Part shown: positions 52,154 to 62,318 of the stretch, piece after piece
How the letters are laid out: every line of letters starts with the position of its first letter
Numbering within the stretch: the stretch's first letter is position 1
NCBI RefSeq assembly: GCF_003339505.1
Contig: NZ_QPIW01000007.1
Coordinates: forward strand, 62,001-126,000
Origin: Runella aurantiaca
Lineage (GTDB): Bacteria > Bacteroidota > Bacteroidia > Cytophagales > Spirosomataceae
Reading direction: 5' to 3'
DNA: 64,000 bases
Translations under genes and position numbers: made by a program
Notes under the pieces: generated by a model
Database searches by the model: none
Told to the model about the DNA's origin: nothing
What the model saw: the letters and a program-made list of their open reading frames with translations, nothing else

Positions 52154-53295
52154 GCGGGAAATACCTTCACTAATCGCTCCACGGCTCGCTCAAGCGTTTC
52201 TTCTTTTTTGGCAAAACAAAAGCGCACAACGCCGTTGTCGGTCGCTTCTTGATAAAAAGCCGATACCGGAATACAAGCCACTTTGTGCTCTTTGGTCAAC
52301 CAAATGGAAAAATCTTTGTCTGATTTTTCGGACAGATGATCAAAATAATAAAGCTGAAAATAACTGCCGTAACTTGGCAAGGGTTTAAAACGGGTTTGTT
52401 CCATGAGTTTGGCGAAATAATTGCGCTTGCCCTCATAAAAACCCGCAATGCTTCGGTATTCTGCCGAATCTTTGAGGTGCTCCGCCAATCCTACCTGCGC
52501 GGGCGTAAAACACGAAAAACAATTGAATTGGTGGATTTTACGAAATTCTACGGTAAAAGCGGGCGGCGCTACACAATAACCCATTTTCCAACCTGTGCAA
52601 TGGTACGCTTTCCCAAACGAAAAACACACAAATGCCCGTTGGCGTAAATCTTCGTAGCGCAACATACTCCGATGCGGCTCCCCGTCATAAATCAAATGCT
52701 CGTAGACTTCATCCGACATAATCAGCAAATCGTATTCCTGAACAATCTGACGTAATTGTTCAATATCATCATCACGCAGAATGCTCCCCGTGGGATTGTG
52801 GGGCGTATTGAGCGCAATCATACGCGTGCGGGGCGTGATGCGCGCCCGCACTTCGTCCCAATTGATACGGTAAGTCGGAAAATCGAGGGAAATTCGAACG
52901 GCAACAGCTCCGTTGACTTCAATATTTGGGATATAACTATCGTATGCGGGTTCAAACACAATGACCTCATCGCCAGGGCGTAATACGGCCGTAAAGGCGG
53001 TATAAATCGCGTAAGTACCGCCAGGGGTGATGGTGATTTCGGTGTCGGGATTAACCGAAACTCCGTGCAAATCATGAATTTTGGCGGCGATACTTTCCCG
53101 TAGCGGCATCCAGCCCGCCATGGGCGAATACTGGTTGAACCCTTTCTGCATGGCCTCGCTTGTGAGGCGCACGAGTGCTTCGGGCATATCAAAATCAGGA
53201 AAACCCTGCGAAAGATTGATGGCTTTATGCTCAGTGGCCAACGCCGACATGACCGTAAAAATCGTCGTACCGACGTTGGGAAGTTTTGACTCCAT
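52150..53295 (-). CDS. PLP-dependent aminotransferase, class I/II (methionine/kynurenine aminotransferase-like)
   Basis: The 381-residue enzyme shows the fold type I markers: INLSQGFPDFDMPEALV, TPGGTYAIYTAF, NTPHNPTGSIL, and the PLP-binding Lys in FSFGKAYHCTGWKMGYCVAP. The FCFAKKEETLERAVERL end is typical of the YbdL/methionine aminotransferase group. It transfers the amino group of a hydrophobic or sulfur amino acid to a keto acid; methionine salvage is one likely role. It stands alone. Confidence 0.9.
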   Translation of the reverse strand: MESKLPNVGTTIFTVMSALATEHKAINLSQGFPDFDMPEALVRLTSEAMQKGFNQYSPMAGWMPLRESIAAKIHDLHGVSVNPDTEITITPGGTYAIYTAFTAVLRPGDEVIVFEPAYDSYIPNIEVNGAVAVRISLDFPTYRINWDEVRARITPRTRMIALNTPHNPTGSILRDDDIEQLRQIVQEYDLLIMSDEVYEHLIYDGEPHRSMLRYEDLRQRAFVCFSFGKAYHCTGWKMGYCVAPPAFTVEFRKIHQFNCFSCFTPAQVGLAEHLKDSAEYRSIAGFYEGKRNYFAKLMEQTRFKPLPSYGSYFQLYYFDHLSEKSDKDFSIWLTKEHKVACIPVSAFYQEATDNGVVRFCFAKKEETLERAVERLVKVFPA

Positions 53296-53450
53296 TTTTA
53301 GACCTTCTGTGTAGTGTTAGGTAATTTCGTGTAAAAATATTGTATTCATGTTTAAAAATCGCCCATTTTTGCATTTCTATTGCTTTATTTGTTGTTAGTA
53401 TTGCCATTATTAGCAACCTTTTCATTTATCGCTCATTTATTCATTCAACG

Positions 53451-54278
53451 ATGGAATCATTATTTACGGCTGAAGCACTCATCAGTTTATTAACCCTGAC
53501 GTTTTTAGAAATCGTTTTAGGTATTGACAACATTATCTTTATTTCCATTGCGGCCAACAAACTTTCCCGCAAAGACCAACCCAAAGCCCGCAATATAGGC
53601 TTGATTCTCGCCATGGTTTTTCGGGTCAGTTTACTTTTTGGAATTTCGTTTATTATTTCACTTTCTGAACCTTTTACCCACGTAGATGCAGGATGGTTTA
53701 AGGCCGCATTTTCGGGGCAAAGTGTTATCTTAGTGATTGGAGGAATCTTCCTGCTTTATAAAAGTACGTCAGAGATTCACCACAAACTGGAAGGAGCCAA
53801 TGATGAAGTACAAAAGCCAAAAGGTAGTGCCAGCAACAAACTTACCAACGTAGTGTTGCAAATCGCCCTTATCAATGTTGTGTTTTCGATTGACTCCATT
53901 TTGACGGCCATCGGTCTCACCAACAATATTCCCGTTATGATTGTAGCCGTAATCATCTCGGTCATCATCATGATGCTTTTCTCAGGTCCCGTCGGTGACT
54001 TTGTCAACCGTCACCCATCCGTTCAAATGCTCGGGCTGGCCTTCTTGATTGCCATAGGATTTATGCTCATTGCCGAGGGCGCACACTTGGCCGAAGTTTC
54101 TATCTTTAACTCCGAAGTGGGTTCTGTCCCTAAAGGCTACCTATATTTTGCCATTGCGTTCTCGCTTTTGGTCGAAGTGCTCAACATCAATATGCGCAAA
54201 AGCGCCCAGCCCGTCAAATTGCACGATTATAAGTCGCAAGCTGAGCGCGAAGGTATATTGGGTAAACAGGAGGAATAA
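53451..54278 (+). CDS. TerC-family integral membrane protein
   Basis: The 275-residue protein has about seven membrane segments and the TerC signature LTFLEIVLGIDNIIFISIAA near the N-terminus, with the second acidic motif VVFSIDSILTAIGLTN. TerC proteins are linked to manganese efflux or metal homeostasis and, in some species, tellurite resistance. ATG 53451 (MESLFTAEAL) is chosen; the open frame begins 111 nt earlier but that part would be an unusual extra segment. A strong terminator follows. Confidence 0.91.
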   Translation: MESLFTAEALISLLTLTFLEIVLGIDNIIFISIAANKLSRKDQPKARNIGLILAMVFRVSLLFGISFIISLSEPFTHVDAGWFKAAFSGQSVILVIGGIFLLYKSTSEIHHKLEGANDEVQKPKGSASNKLTNVVLQIALINVVFSIDSILTAIGLTNNIPVMIVAVIISVIIMMLFSGPVGDFVNRHPSVQMLGLAFLIAIGFMLIAEGAHLAEVSIFNSEVGSVPKGYLYFAIAFSLLVEVLNINMRKSAQPVKLHDYKSQAEREGILGKQEE

Positions 54279-54300
54279 TTCAATCCACTTTCCTGCAAAA

Positions 54301-54340
54301 AATCAAAAAAGGCTAATCCGATGATTAGCCTTTTTTGATT
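54301..54340. terminator. bidirectional rho-independent terminator
   Basis: Perfect 18-bp arms (54301-54318 and 54323-54340) with a GGCTAATC/GATTAGCC core and A and T tracts, between TerC and the convergent receptor gene. Confidence 0.93.
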
Positions 54341-54371
54341 GAATTGTTCCTCCCACCAGAATACGGTTTTC

Positions 54372-56801
54372 TCAAAAATTAATCCGATAAAAGAACACGG
54401 GTAAAAAGCCCAGTTGGTACTCCTGCTTTACGTAAGGAGCCTGCGGTACATAGCTCAGACTCAGCAGATTCTGAATCCCGAGCACGTTGACCAAATCAAC
54501 GGCGATGGTATGCGTAAGACGGTTACGGTTTATTTTATATTCTGTTTTGATGTCGAAGCGATTGTAAGGACTGAATTGCAGCGAGTTGCGGGTCGCATCG
54601 GCATAAATCACTTCCTGACTTTGGCGCGAAGCCGTAATATCTGCCGGACCGTACCAACGCCCGCCAGTGGCGGTATATTTGGCACCGATGTTCAACGATT
54701 TACGTTTTTTGAAGGTAAATTCTTTAGAAAACAACGCATTGAAAGCGTATTTTCCGTTGAAATCAGTATTTCGCCAAACCCCGTCTGACCCTTGGTATTT
54801 GGCGTCAAAAATGGAAGCTGTCACCAGAAAATAATAGTTGTTGCTGAAAAACTTCTCCAGCGTCAGCTCTACGCCGTAGTTGCGCCCTTTGCCCGCATTT
54901 TGGAGGGGATTTGGAAAAAATCGTGAGAATCCCGCACCACTGTTTAGGATAGAAAATGACGATTTTTGAATTTCTACGGGCACATCATACAAACGCTGAT
55001 AATAGACTTCAGCCAACAATCGCAGGTTTTCGGCCAACATTTTACTGTATCCTGCCACAAAATGCCAGCTTTTCATCAAACCCACGTTTTTGGCGGGAAA
55101 AGCATTGTCCGCACCGGTATTTGCGGGATTATAAAAGTACAAATAGGTTGGTAATCCTTGACTGTGAAGGCCCGTTGCAAACGTAATCTTCTGACGATTA
55201 GGCAATTCCCACGAAAGTCCCGCCCGTGGTTCAATCGGAGAATAACTGTTTTTATTGATAGAACTGTAAAAACTGCTCAATCCGACGTTCAACGCAACAT
55301 TTTGGGTCAGGTAATGTTTGAACTGAATGTAAGGCTGCAACTGAATAAAACCTTCGGCATCGGCGTTCCAACGTCGGCGCCAAGGTGTCAGTTGATTGGT
55401 GGTTTCATTTAAGTTTCGAACATCATCAAAGGCCGTAAAACGTATCATATCGGCATTCACTCCCACTTTCAGCGTGCTCTTAGCCCCCCATTTCTTGTTC
55501 AGGGCCGTGGCCAATGAATACTTGGTATCCGAAAATTTATAGTCCAGAATTGGTCGCAGCGAATCAATCACGTATTTTTGGTTCTGCACGAGCGGATTGC
55601 CAGCGGCGTCTTTCTGGAGGAATAGAAAATCGTGGTTGGCATCCTGTATATTGTTGGAAACCGCCAGCGTTGCCTTAAAAAACGTGCTTTTATTCAGCGG
55701 TTGGTTATACGTAATTCCACCCAGCGCCATCTTGGACGTAAAATACTGGTCACGGTCGTTTTGGCCAAAAATATTACGGTCGCTTACTTCCTGCTCACTC
55801 ACTAAAATATCAATAGTACTCGTGCCGCCAATCCCCCACAAGGCCACATTCCCGCCGTTTTTGAGCGGAAAATTAAATCGGGCAAAACCGTCAGCGTACG
55901 ACGGCACTGCCTGCGTACCGATGTCGATGCCTGCTTTGTTGAACAGCCAAAGGTTGGCGTAGCGCCCCGTGACCAAATAGGACGATTTCGATTTTTTGGA
56001 AAGAGGGCCTTCGGCGGTGGCTTCGGTTCCCAAAAAACCAAACTGAGCGCCAAATTCGTGTTTTTCATTGTTTCCGTTTCGTAATTTCAGGTCAAAAACC
56101 CCCGCGGTGGTGTTGCCAAATTCGGCGGGGAAAGCGCCCGTAAAAAAGTCTGAATTAGCCAGATATTTATTGTTGATAATACTCACCGGCCCACCCGACG
56201 TACCCGAAATAGCAAAGTGGTTGGGATTGGGAATGCTGACGCCTTCGAGTCGCCACAACACGCCAGAAGGGGAGTTTCCACGAATCACAATGTCATTGCG
56301 CGAATCATCGGCTCCCTGAACCCCCGCAAAATTAGAGGCCATCCGCGCGGGTTCTCCCCTGCTTCCCGCGTAGCGCTCGGTTTCCTCCACCGAAAACTGC
56401 CGCGCACTGACCATTGCCATTTCGTTGGCCGCTTCACCGCTTCGTTTGACTTTCACCACCACGGTATTGAGTTCGGTAATCGCCTCCTCCATTTCAAGGT
56501 TAAGCACCGTTTCGCGGCCCGCTTCCACCACAATGTTGTTAAGCAAAATTTCTTTGTACCCAACCAGCGTGAAGCGCAACGTTTGCCGACCAACGGCCAC
56601 ATTGGCCACCCGAAAAGCGCCATCTATATCAGTAACAGTTCCCACAGGTTGCGCGGCGTTGTTCATCAAAAGCGCCGTTACACCTATCAACGGAAACTTT
56701 GATTCTTTGTCCACAATTTTTCCACGAATCGTTTGGGTAGGCTGGGCAAAACCAACAAGTGAAATGATTGAGCATGTAAAGAGTAAAAGAAGATTTTTCA
56801 T
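54372..56801 (-). CDS. TonB-dependent receptor with carboxypeptidase-regulatory domain (809 aa)
   Basis: The outer-membrane receptor has a signal peptide (LLLLFTCSIISLVGFAQ). An Ig-like CarboxypepD_reg domain is at about residues 23-105 (IRGKIVDKESKFPLIGVTAL). The plug is at about 115-240 (PARMASNFAGVQGADDSRND then IVIRGNSPSGVLWRLEGVSI). A long barrel follows, ending in FLPVFFYRINF. It imports or binds a nutrient in a TonB-dependent way; the substrate cannot be deduced. The 984-residue receptor gene lies 96 nt upstream on the same strand. Confidence 0.9.
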   Translation of the reverse strand: MKNLLLLFTCSIISLVGFAQPTQTIRGKIVDKESKFPLIGVTALLMNNAAQPVGTVTDIDGAFRVANVAVGRQTLRFTLVGYKEILLNNIVVEAGRETVLNLEMEEAITELNTVVVKVKRSGEAANEMAMVSARQFSVEETERYAGSRGEPARMASNFAGVQGADDSRNDIVIRGNSPSGVLWRLEGVSIPNPNHFAISGTSGGPVSIINNKYLANSDFFTGAFPAEFGNTTAGVFDLKLRNGNNEKHEFGAQFGFLGTEATAEGPLSKKSKSSYLVTGRYANLWLFNKAGIDIGTQAVPSYADGFARFNFPLKNGGNVALWGIGGTSTIDILVSEQEVSDRNIFGQNDRDQYFTSKMALGGITYNQPLNKSTFFKATLAVSNNIQDANHDFLFLQKDAAGNPLVQNQKYVIDSLRPILDYKFSDTKYSLATALNKKWGAKSTLKVGVNADMIRFTAFDDVRNLNETTNQLTPWRRRWNADAEGFIQLQPYIQFKHYLTQNVALNVGLSSFYSSINKNSYSPIEPRAGLSWELPNRQKITFATGLHSQGLPTYLYFYNPANTGADNAFPAKNVGLMKSWHFVAGYSKMLAENLRLLAEVYYQRLYDVPVEIQKSSFSILNSGAGFSRFFPNPLQNAGKGRNYGVELTLEKFFSNNYYFLVTASIFDAKYQGSDGVWRNTDFNGKYAFNALFSKEFTFKKRKSLNIGAKYTATGGRWYGPADITASRQSQEVIYADATRNSLQFSPYNRFDIKTEYKINRNRLTHTIAVDLVNVLGIQNLLSLSYVPQAPYVKQEYQLGFLPVFFYRINF

Positions 56802-56897
56802 AAATAATGGTTTAGAGGTATCGCAAGAAGATTTTTAAACCACGCGAAGCCGCAAAAGAAGCAAAGAATTTCTAAACGGCTCCGCATGACTGAATAT

Positions 56898-59852
56898 TTA
56901 TTTGTTCAACAATTCATCAAATGTTAGAGATAAGTAAAACATTGAACCCACCTGCGGATTCCCCCAACCTGTAATATATTGCTTACCCAAAATGTTGGTG
57001 CCACCAATTTTCAGAATTGATTTCATACTCACTATCTTTTTACTGATTTGAGCATCCAGCGTACTGAAAGCAGGAATTACTATTTGGGAATTATTTTGCG
57101 GACCACGCGCCAGAACTGGCAATAGCAAATCAGCCCAATTGAACTCATTTTGCCCACGCCAAACCAGATTGAACCCCCAACCGCTACCGCCAAGATTGCG
57201 ATTGCCGAAGCTCAAATTGTAGCGATATTTGGGCGTATTGAAACCTACTTCCGTGCCGTCGTCCAATACATTTACATTTTTTTCGCTACTAAACAGCTTT
57301 ACCCCACCTGCATTGAGCGTATTGTTTGACAAATTGGCTCCGAGGGTAAAGTTTTTTGGAAAAGCATAATCCACCCCAATGCCAAATCCTTGGGTTTTTA
57401 CGTTGCCCGTGTAGTTGGCCGACATTGAAATGACCTGCTGAATGGTAGGAGCCGCGCTGAGTAAAACCCCGCCTTTGAAGTTTTTGAGGGTGCTGTTGTA
57501 GTAATAAATATCCAACAATAATCGCTTTGAAATCAGCCCTTTGTAGCCCACCTCATACGTCAGTACCCGTTCTGGTTTAAACTCGGGGAAGGTATATTTT
57601 TGTCCCGTCAGAATATTGACGGGGGCCAGATCGCGTAGCTTATAAAAATCCCAAAGCGCGGGCAACCCGCCAATCAACAGCGATACGGGCGTGTTGAGAT
57701 TGATGTATTGGTTTTGTACACTCGGAATCCGAAAACCTGTTTGATACGATACTCGAATATTATTGGATGGATTGACGGAATACACCGCCGACAAACGCGG
57801 ACTCCACTGTCCAGCAAAGTTTTCGTTTTTATCATAACGCACTGATCCCGTTAACTTTAACTTGTCAGCAATGTTTTTACTAATCTGTCCGTAGGCCCCG
57901 TATTCTCTGATGTTATATTCTTCTCCGTCCGCTTTTTTCAGAAACAATGTTCCCCCCGAGTTTAAATCATACACCCGATAGTTGGCCCCTACAATGATTT
58001 CTGCCACTTTGGGGTCAAGCAATTGGTTGAAATTGTACATGGCTTCCAGGTGATACAAATTGGTTTTATCCAAAAACTTGGCCCCGCTTGGAAGTGCTCT
58101 CGCCTTCACGGTTTCGATGGCTTGGTTGAACTCCGCCGTGCCGGGCAATAACCTACCCGCATCGGCGGTGTTTCGAGCTACATTGTGCAAAGTTCCCGCC
58201 GCACCGTTGACGGTTGCCAGCGCGGTAGCATACGCGACTTGGGGTGTTTGCCCCGCTCTGAGCGCCGCCTGAAAAGCGGGGACAAAGGTTTGGAAGGCAC
58301 CACCCGCGTAGGTAAGGGCATATTGCGGGTACCAAGCTTTAGCCAATCCTGCCAACCCGTCCAGAGGATTGGGAGAACTTGACTTCCACGCTTCGTTAAC
58401 GTAAGTCGCCAAAATACCCGCTGCGTAGGTATCGCCCGAATTTTCTTGGGTGGTATAACCTCTCACGAAGAAATTGGAGCCTTTGATTTCAGCTTTGTAT
58501 TGCCCAATGGTAAAATTCTTTAGCTGATAGCGGTCGGATGAAGTATAAACCGTAGAACCTTGCCCCCAGTTGGCTTGCAAAATTGCCTCAACGCGGTCAT
58601 TGATTCGATAGTGCAGCGAGCCGTTGAGCTTCAAACTGCGGGTGTTGTAATTCACCAAATCCAGTTCGTTATAACCCGTACGCGAAACCGCCACATTGGG
58701 CAACAATACATCGTTCATCAACTGCGTAATAGGAATTCCCGTAGCGGCCGTAAACTGATTGATGCCGCCTACCAACTGCGCCAACGATGGAGGTAACTGC
58801 CCCGGGGGCACGCCCAACACGGTTTGGAAAGGTCCCCGCAAACTGGCTAACCCTGCTCCCGAAGAGTTTTCGTCGCCGTAAATGTTTACTCCGTCAAAGC
58901 CTGGATTGCTGCGTGCTCCATTGGCAGGAGTCGTGCCACGAAAACTCTGGTCACGGTTATCGTTGGCTTGCCAATCTTCAGCCGTCAGAAATCCAAAATT
59001 GACTTTAAAAGCAAAACGATTGTTGAAGGCCTTGGCATAACGAAGCGCAAAATCGTAAAACGGCGTCGTTTTCAGCGTACGATTGTCGGCGCTCATCGTA
59101 CCCACTTTAGCGTAAGCACTCAATCCTTGGTACAAAAACGGGCTTTTGCTCGTCATCAAAAGGATGCCGTTGATGGCGTTGGGACCGTACAATGCAGAGG
59201 CCGCCCCGGGCAACACTTCCACGCTTTCGAGGTCCAGTTCTGAAATACCAACTATGTTTCCCACAGAGAAATTAAGTCCGGGGGCTTGGTTGTCCATGCC
59301 ATCCGTCATTTGTACAATACGGGTATTGCCGTTGCCCGAAAAGCCGCGCATGTTAGGATTGCTAAACGTGAGCGATTGGGTACTTACATCTATTCCTTTC
59401 AAATTTCTTAAAGCGTCGTAAAAGTTAGCGGAAGGTGTTTCACGAATGGTGCGAATGTCCATCTTCTCCACCGTCACGGGCGACTGCAACACGCTCTGTT
59501 CCATCCGCGAAGCAGACACGACCACTTCTTGCCCCAGAAGCACTTGTTCTTTCATCAAAATCTTGAGATCCGAGCGGTCGCCTTGAATGGCAACTTCCTG
59601 CGTTTCAAAGCCTACCGACGACACCACCAACGTAAATGGAACGGGCGTGTTTGTTGTCAATGAAAAATTACCTTTCGCATCCGAAATAGTTCCAATCACT
59701 TTGCCTTTTACCTGCACACTTACCCCCACCAATCCGCCCCCTAAAGTGGCGTCGGTGATAGTTCCCACGATTTTAGTTTGGGCCAACAGTGCTCCTGCAC
59801 TCACGAGCCAAGCCGCCACGAAGAAGACGGCATGTTGTACTTGTTTTTTCAT
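56898..59852 (-). CDS. TonB-dependent receptor with carboxypeptidase-regulatory domain (984 aa)
   Basis: The protein has a signal peptide (HAVFFVAAWLVSAGALLAQ). Residues about 25-115 form a CarboxypepD_reg domain (KIVGTITDATLGGGLVGVSV), followed by EVVVSASRMEQS, a TonB-box-like segment. The plug domain has FYDALRNLKGIDVSTQSL, NPNMRGFSGNGNTRIVQMTD, and LPGAASALYGPNAINGILL. The large barrel has a C-terminal FYLSLTFDELLNK end and long extracellular loops. A loop near residues 505-580 contains Ala-rich stretches (AFQAALRAGQTPQVAYATAL). The gene is transcribed 96 nt upstream of the second receptor. The substrate is unknown. Confidence 0.9.
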   Translation of the reverse strand: MKKQVQHAVFFVAAWLVSAGALLAQTKIVGTITDATLGGGLVGVSVQVKGKVIGTISDAKGNFSLTTNTPVPFTLVVSSVGFETQEVAIQGDRSDLKILMKEQVLLGQEVVVSASRMEQSVLQSPVTVEKMDIRTIRETPSANFYDALRNLKGIDVSTQSLTFSNPNMRGFSGNGNTRIVQMTDGMDNQAPGLNFSVGNIVGISELDLESVEVLPGAASALYGPNAINGILLMTSKSPFLYQGLSAYAKVGTMSADNRTLKTTPFYDFALRYAKAFNNRFAFKVNFGFLTAEDWQANDNRDQSFRGTTPANGARSNPGFDGVNIYGDENSSGAGLASLRGPFQTVLGVPPGQLPPSLAQLVGGINQFTAATGIPITQLMNDVLLPNVAVSRTGYNELDLVNYNTRSLKLNGSLHYRINDRVEAILQANWGQGSTVYTSSDRYQLKNFTIGQYKAEIKGSNFFVRGYTTQENSGDTYAAGILATYVNEAWKSSSPNPLDGLAGLAKAWYPQYALTYAGGAFQTFVPAFQAALRAGQTPQVAYATALATVNGAAGTLHNVARNTADAGRLLPGTAEFNQAIETVKARALPSGAKFLDKTNLYHLEAMYNFNQLLDPKVAEIIVGANYRVYDLNSGGTLFLKKADGEEYNIREYGAYGQISKNIADKLKLTGSVRYDKNENFAGQWSPRLSAVYSVNPSNNIRVSYQTGFRIPSVQNQYINLNTPVSLLIGGLPALWDFYKLRDLAPVNILTGQKYTFPEFKPERVLTYEVGYKGLISKRLLLDIYYYNSTLKNFKGGVLLSAAPTIQQVISMSANYTGNVKTQGFGIGVDYAFPKNFTLGANLSNNTLNAGGVKLFSSEKNVNVLDDGTEVGFNTPKYRYNLSFGNRNLGGSGWGFNLVWRGQNEFNWADLLLPVLARGPQNNSQIVIPAFSTLDAQISKKIVSMKSILKIGGTNILGKQYITGWGNPQVGSMFYLSLTFDELLNK

Positions 59853-60098
59853 GGTATTGCGATTTAAGGTTTAAAATTTGATGTGAAATACCTAGTTTAA
59901 TATCTTCAAATCAATCGCTAACTTACCTACGGTGGGTTTGAGTTTATGTGCGGAGGAAAAGGTGGTGGTGGTTACTTATCCAATTTCCGTAACTGTTGCG
60001 TAATCGTATATTTTCGCCATTTTTGAGTAATACGTTCTTGAAATCTGTATTTCGGATGGTTATAAAATTAAAGAAGAATGCATTTCCATGATTCATTT

Positions 60099-60536
60099 TT
60101 AAGACTGACCATAGTTTAGCAGCAGATACAATAATATCCCAGCCACTGCTACTCCTCCAACAACTGCCGCGACCGCACATCCTGGCGATGCCACACCTTC
60201 TGTCGAAGAATTTGAGGGCTTAGACTGTGGCATTTTTTTAGGCTTTTTCTGGGCAGTGAGGATTGCTAAAATAACCAATACTCCTCCAATAATAACTATC
60301 GGTATGCTCCCAGAAACCAGTCCACCAATCGTTAGTACAGTACCAGCAAACGCTGACAGCACCGAGATTACTCTTGCTCGTTTTTGTTTTTTTGAATCTT
60401 TCACAACCAAGGAATCAGCGGCATAAACAACCGCTTTGGGTATCGGAATAGGCGTGGATGTGCTACTTGCCGATTGCGTCTTGGTCGTCGTCAGCCACAA
60501 TACGCACAGCAGAATGAAGGATAAATATTTCATCAT
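60099..60536 (-). CDS. small membrane protein, function unknown
   Basis: I do not recognise this 145-residue protein. It begins with a signal-like segment (YLSFILLCVLWLTTTKTQSA). A hydrophilic Ser/Pro/Thr stretch and two further hydrophobic segments follow (VLTIGGLVSGSIPIVIIGGV; CAVAAVVGGVAVAGILLYLL), with Lys-rich connectors. It could be an inner-membrane or envelope protein. It lies downstream of the sterol desaturase gene on the same strand (34 nt) and may share its transcript. No domain or motif gives a function. Confidence 0.65.
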   Translation of the reverse strand: MMKYLSFILLCVLWLTTTKTQSASSTSTPIPIPKAVVYAADSLVVKDSKKQKRARVISVLSAFAGTVLTIGGLVSGSIPIVIIGGVLVILAILTAQKKPKKMPQSKPSNSSTEGVASPGCAVAAVVGGVAVAGILLYLLLNYGQS

Positions 60537-60570
60537 TTTAGGTAGTTTAGGAATGCTTAGGGCTGATTTT

Positions 60571-61806
60571 TTAGGATTTACTTCTGAAAAACCTTGCCGT
60601 CCAAATCATACCATAAAGATGATATACAATGCTGATAGCCATCCAGACCGGCTTATCCATGAGATTTGTAAACAAAATCAAAACGGGCGCGGTAAGCAGA
60701 ATTCGGATAATTTCGGACATCAACAACCAGCGTTTTGATTCCAAAATTCCGCTCCAATTGATAATTAAATGCCACAGCAAGCCGCTTCCGATAATCTTTT
60801 GGAGGGTTGTCCAATCAGACGCAGGATTAATGATGAGCATCATCAAAGCAATGCCAAATATTGCACTCAGAATCAGGTACACTTTGGCATGAGGGAAGGC
60901 AACCGTACTAATGCGGTGTTGGTTTTGTAATGTAATCTCCTGTAAAGGCGGCTTGGGAGGCAAATTGGCAGGCCTCCATCCCAAAGGCATAAACCAAATC
61001 CTGATTTTATCCCACCAATTGGTGGCCGCTACGGCGTCTTTCCAAAGAATACTGTAATAATGAAAGTTGATTACAATCGGATTCCAAGTTTGCGCCTGCC
61101 CATACATACCATAAATCACCTTGTCGGTTTCTTCCTCAAAAGACCCAAACAAGCGATCCCAAATGATGAGAAATTCCCCGTAGTTCTTGTCCAGATATTT
61201 AAAATTGACGCCATGATGCACACGATGATGCGAAGGTGTTGTGAAGATAAACTCCACCCAACGCCACAGCTTGGGAATCAGCTCGGTATGATGCAGGAAA
61301 GAGATAAAAAGGTGAATTCCCGTCATCATGTAAATATCAAAGGGTCGAAATCCGATGATGGTGAGGGGCCAAAAGAAAAAGAAAGAAAACAGTCGTTGGG
61401 TCACACTTGCCCGCAGTGCCACAAAAAAATTCATTTCCTGCGCACTGTGGTGCGGCGAGTGGGCCGCCCAGAGGATATTGATTTCGTGCCCCCAGCGGTG
61501 CACCCAGTAAAAGATAAAATCAATGCCCAGCAGCAAAAGTAGAAAATTGGGTACGTTCATCGGGATATTGTCAATCAACCGAAAGTTTTCCCACAAGTAT
61601 CCGTACAAAACGTACACTCCTGCCGCCACCAATACATTGACGGTCTGGTTGCCCAATGCGGTCCCGAAGTTGGAAATCGCCTCGGCGAAAGTAATGAGTG
61701 TTTTTTTGTAGTAAAAACATAAACCAACTTCCACTACGATAAAAAATAATGCAAGAGGGGTGAGCAGCGTATAAATATTCTGCGTAGAAACGGGTAAATC
61801 TTCCAT
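60571..61806 (-). CDS. sterol desaturase/fatty-acid hydroxylase superfamily membrane protein
   Basis: The 411-residue protein has several membrane segments and the His-box pattern of the di-iron fatty-acid hydroxylase family: YWVHRWGHEINILWAAHSPH then HSAQEM, and TTPSHHRVHHGVNFKYLDKN. GEFLIIWDRLFGSFEEE follows. The C-terminal 120 residues contain further membrane helices. Such enzymes hydroxylate lipids or form related products; in Bacteroidetes a hydroxylated carotenoid, ornithine lipid or sterol-like substrate is possible, but none is indicated. It precedes the unknown small protein. Confidence 0.88.
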   Translation of the reverse strand: MEDLPVSTQNIYTLLTPLALFFIVVEVGLCFYYKKTLITFAEAISNFGTALGNQTVNVLVAAGVYVLYGYLWENFRLIDNIPMNVPNFLLLLLGIDFIFYWVHRWGHEINILWAAHSPHHSAQEMNFFVALRASVTQRLFSFFFFWPLTIIGFRPFDIYMMTGIHLFISFLHHTELIPKLWRWVEFIFTTPSHHRVHHGVNFKYLDKNYGEFLIIWDRLFGSFEEETDKVIYGMYGQAQTWNPIVINFHYYSILWKDAVAATNWWDKIRIWFMPLGWRPANLPPKPPLQEITLQNQHRISTVAFPHAKVYLILSAIFGIALMMLIINPASDWTTLQKIIGSGLLWHLIINWSGILESKRWLLMSEIIRILLTAPVLILFTNLMDKPVWMAISIVYHLYGMIWTARFFRSKS

Positions 61807-61834
61807 TGCTTTGAAGGGTTGAAATGATGAAACA

Positions 61835-62185
61835 TCAATAGAAATATAGACCGAGGCAAAGACTAACCATGCCTAAAACAATGCCTAGCCAAGACCGTTT
61901 TTTACCAAGTCGAAGCAGTTCTTTTTCGGCAAAATCGCGGTATTTTGAGGTTAACAATTGGGTTCGTTTCCTTATTCCTCCCATGCCTAATCCAATTGAA
62001 AGTAGGCCTCCAGCCATGGCCGCATGAAATAAAAACGGAATGTTGGTCAGTAAGCCAATGATGATTAAAAGCAAACTGAAAGCGCCCAATCCAAGCGACA
62101 TCCCAGCAAAATTATTCTCAGATTTTGTCGTAATATCAAGGGTATATAGCCCCAGTGAAAATCGAAAAAGTCGTTGTAAAGACAT
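61835..62185 (-). CDS. small membrane protein, function unknown
   Basis: The 116-residue protein from ATG 62185 has three hydrophobic segments (MSLGLGAFSLLLIIIGLLTN; FLFHAAMAGGLLSIGLGMGG; GIVLGMVSLCLGLYFY) separated by a basic loop with KRTQLLTSKYRD. It resembles DUF-type small membrane proteins, but I cannot name a family. An upstream in-frame Met at 62284 exists; the later ATG gives a more compact protein. It lies 28 nt upstream of the sterol desaturase gene on the same strand, so co-transcription is likely. Confidence 0.6.
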   Translation of the reverse strand: MSLQRLFRFSLGLYTLDITTKSENNFAGMSLGLGAFSLLLIIIGLLTNIPFLFHAAMAGGLLSIGLGMGGIRKRTQLLTSKYRDFAEKELLRLGKKRSWLGIVLGMVSLCLGLYFY

Positions 62186-62318
62186 ACAAGCAAGGTTGAG
62201 TGTGAATGGATTAGAATAGCGACTGCGCTTTGTTAAGACAAAGATGCTGGTTGAATGAACACCCTTTCCTACCCAATTTCTCAACGGCGGGTATCAGTGT
62301 ATCTTCGGCAGAAAATGG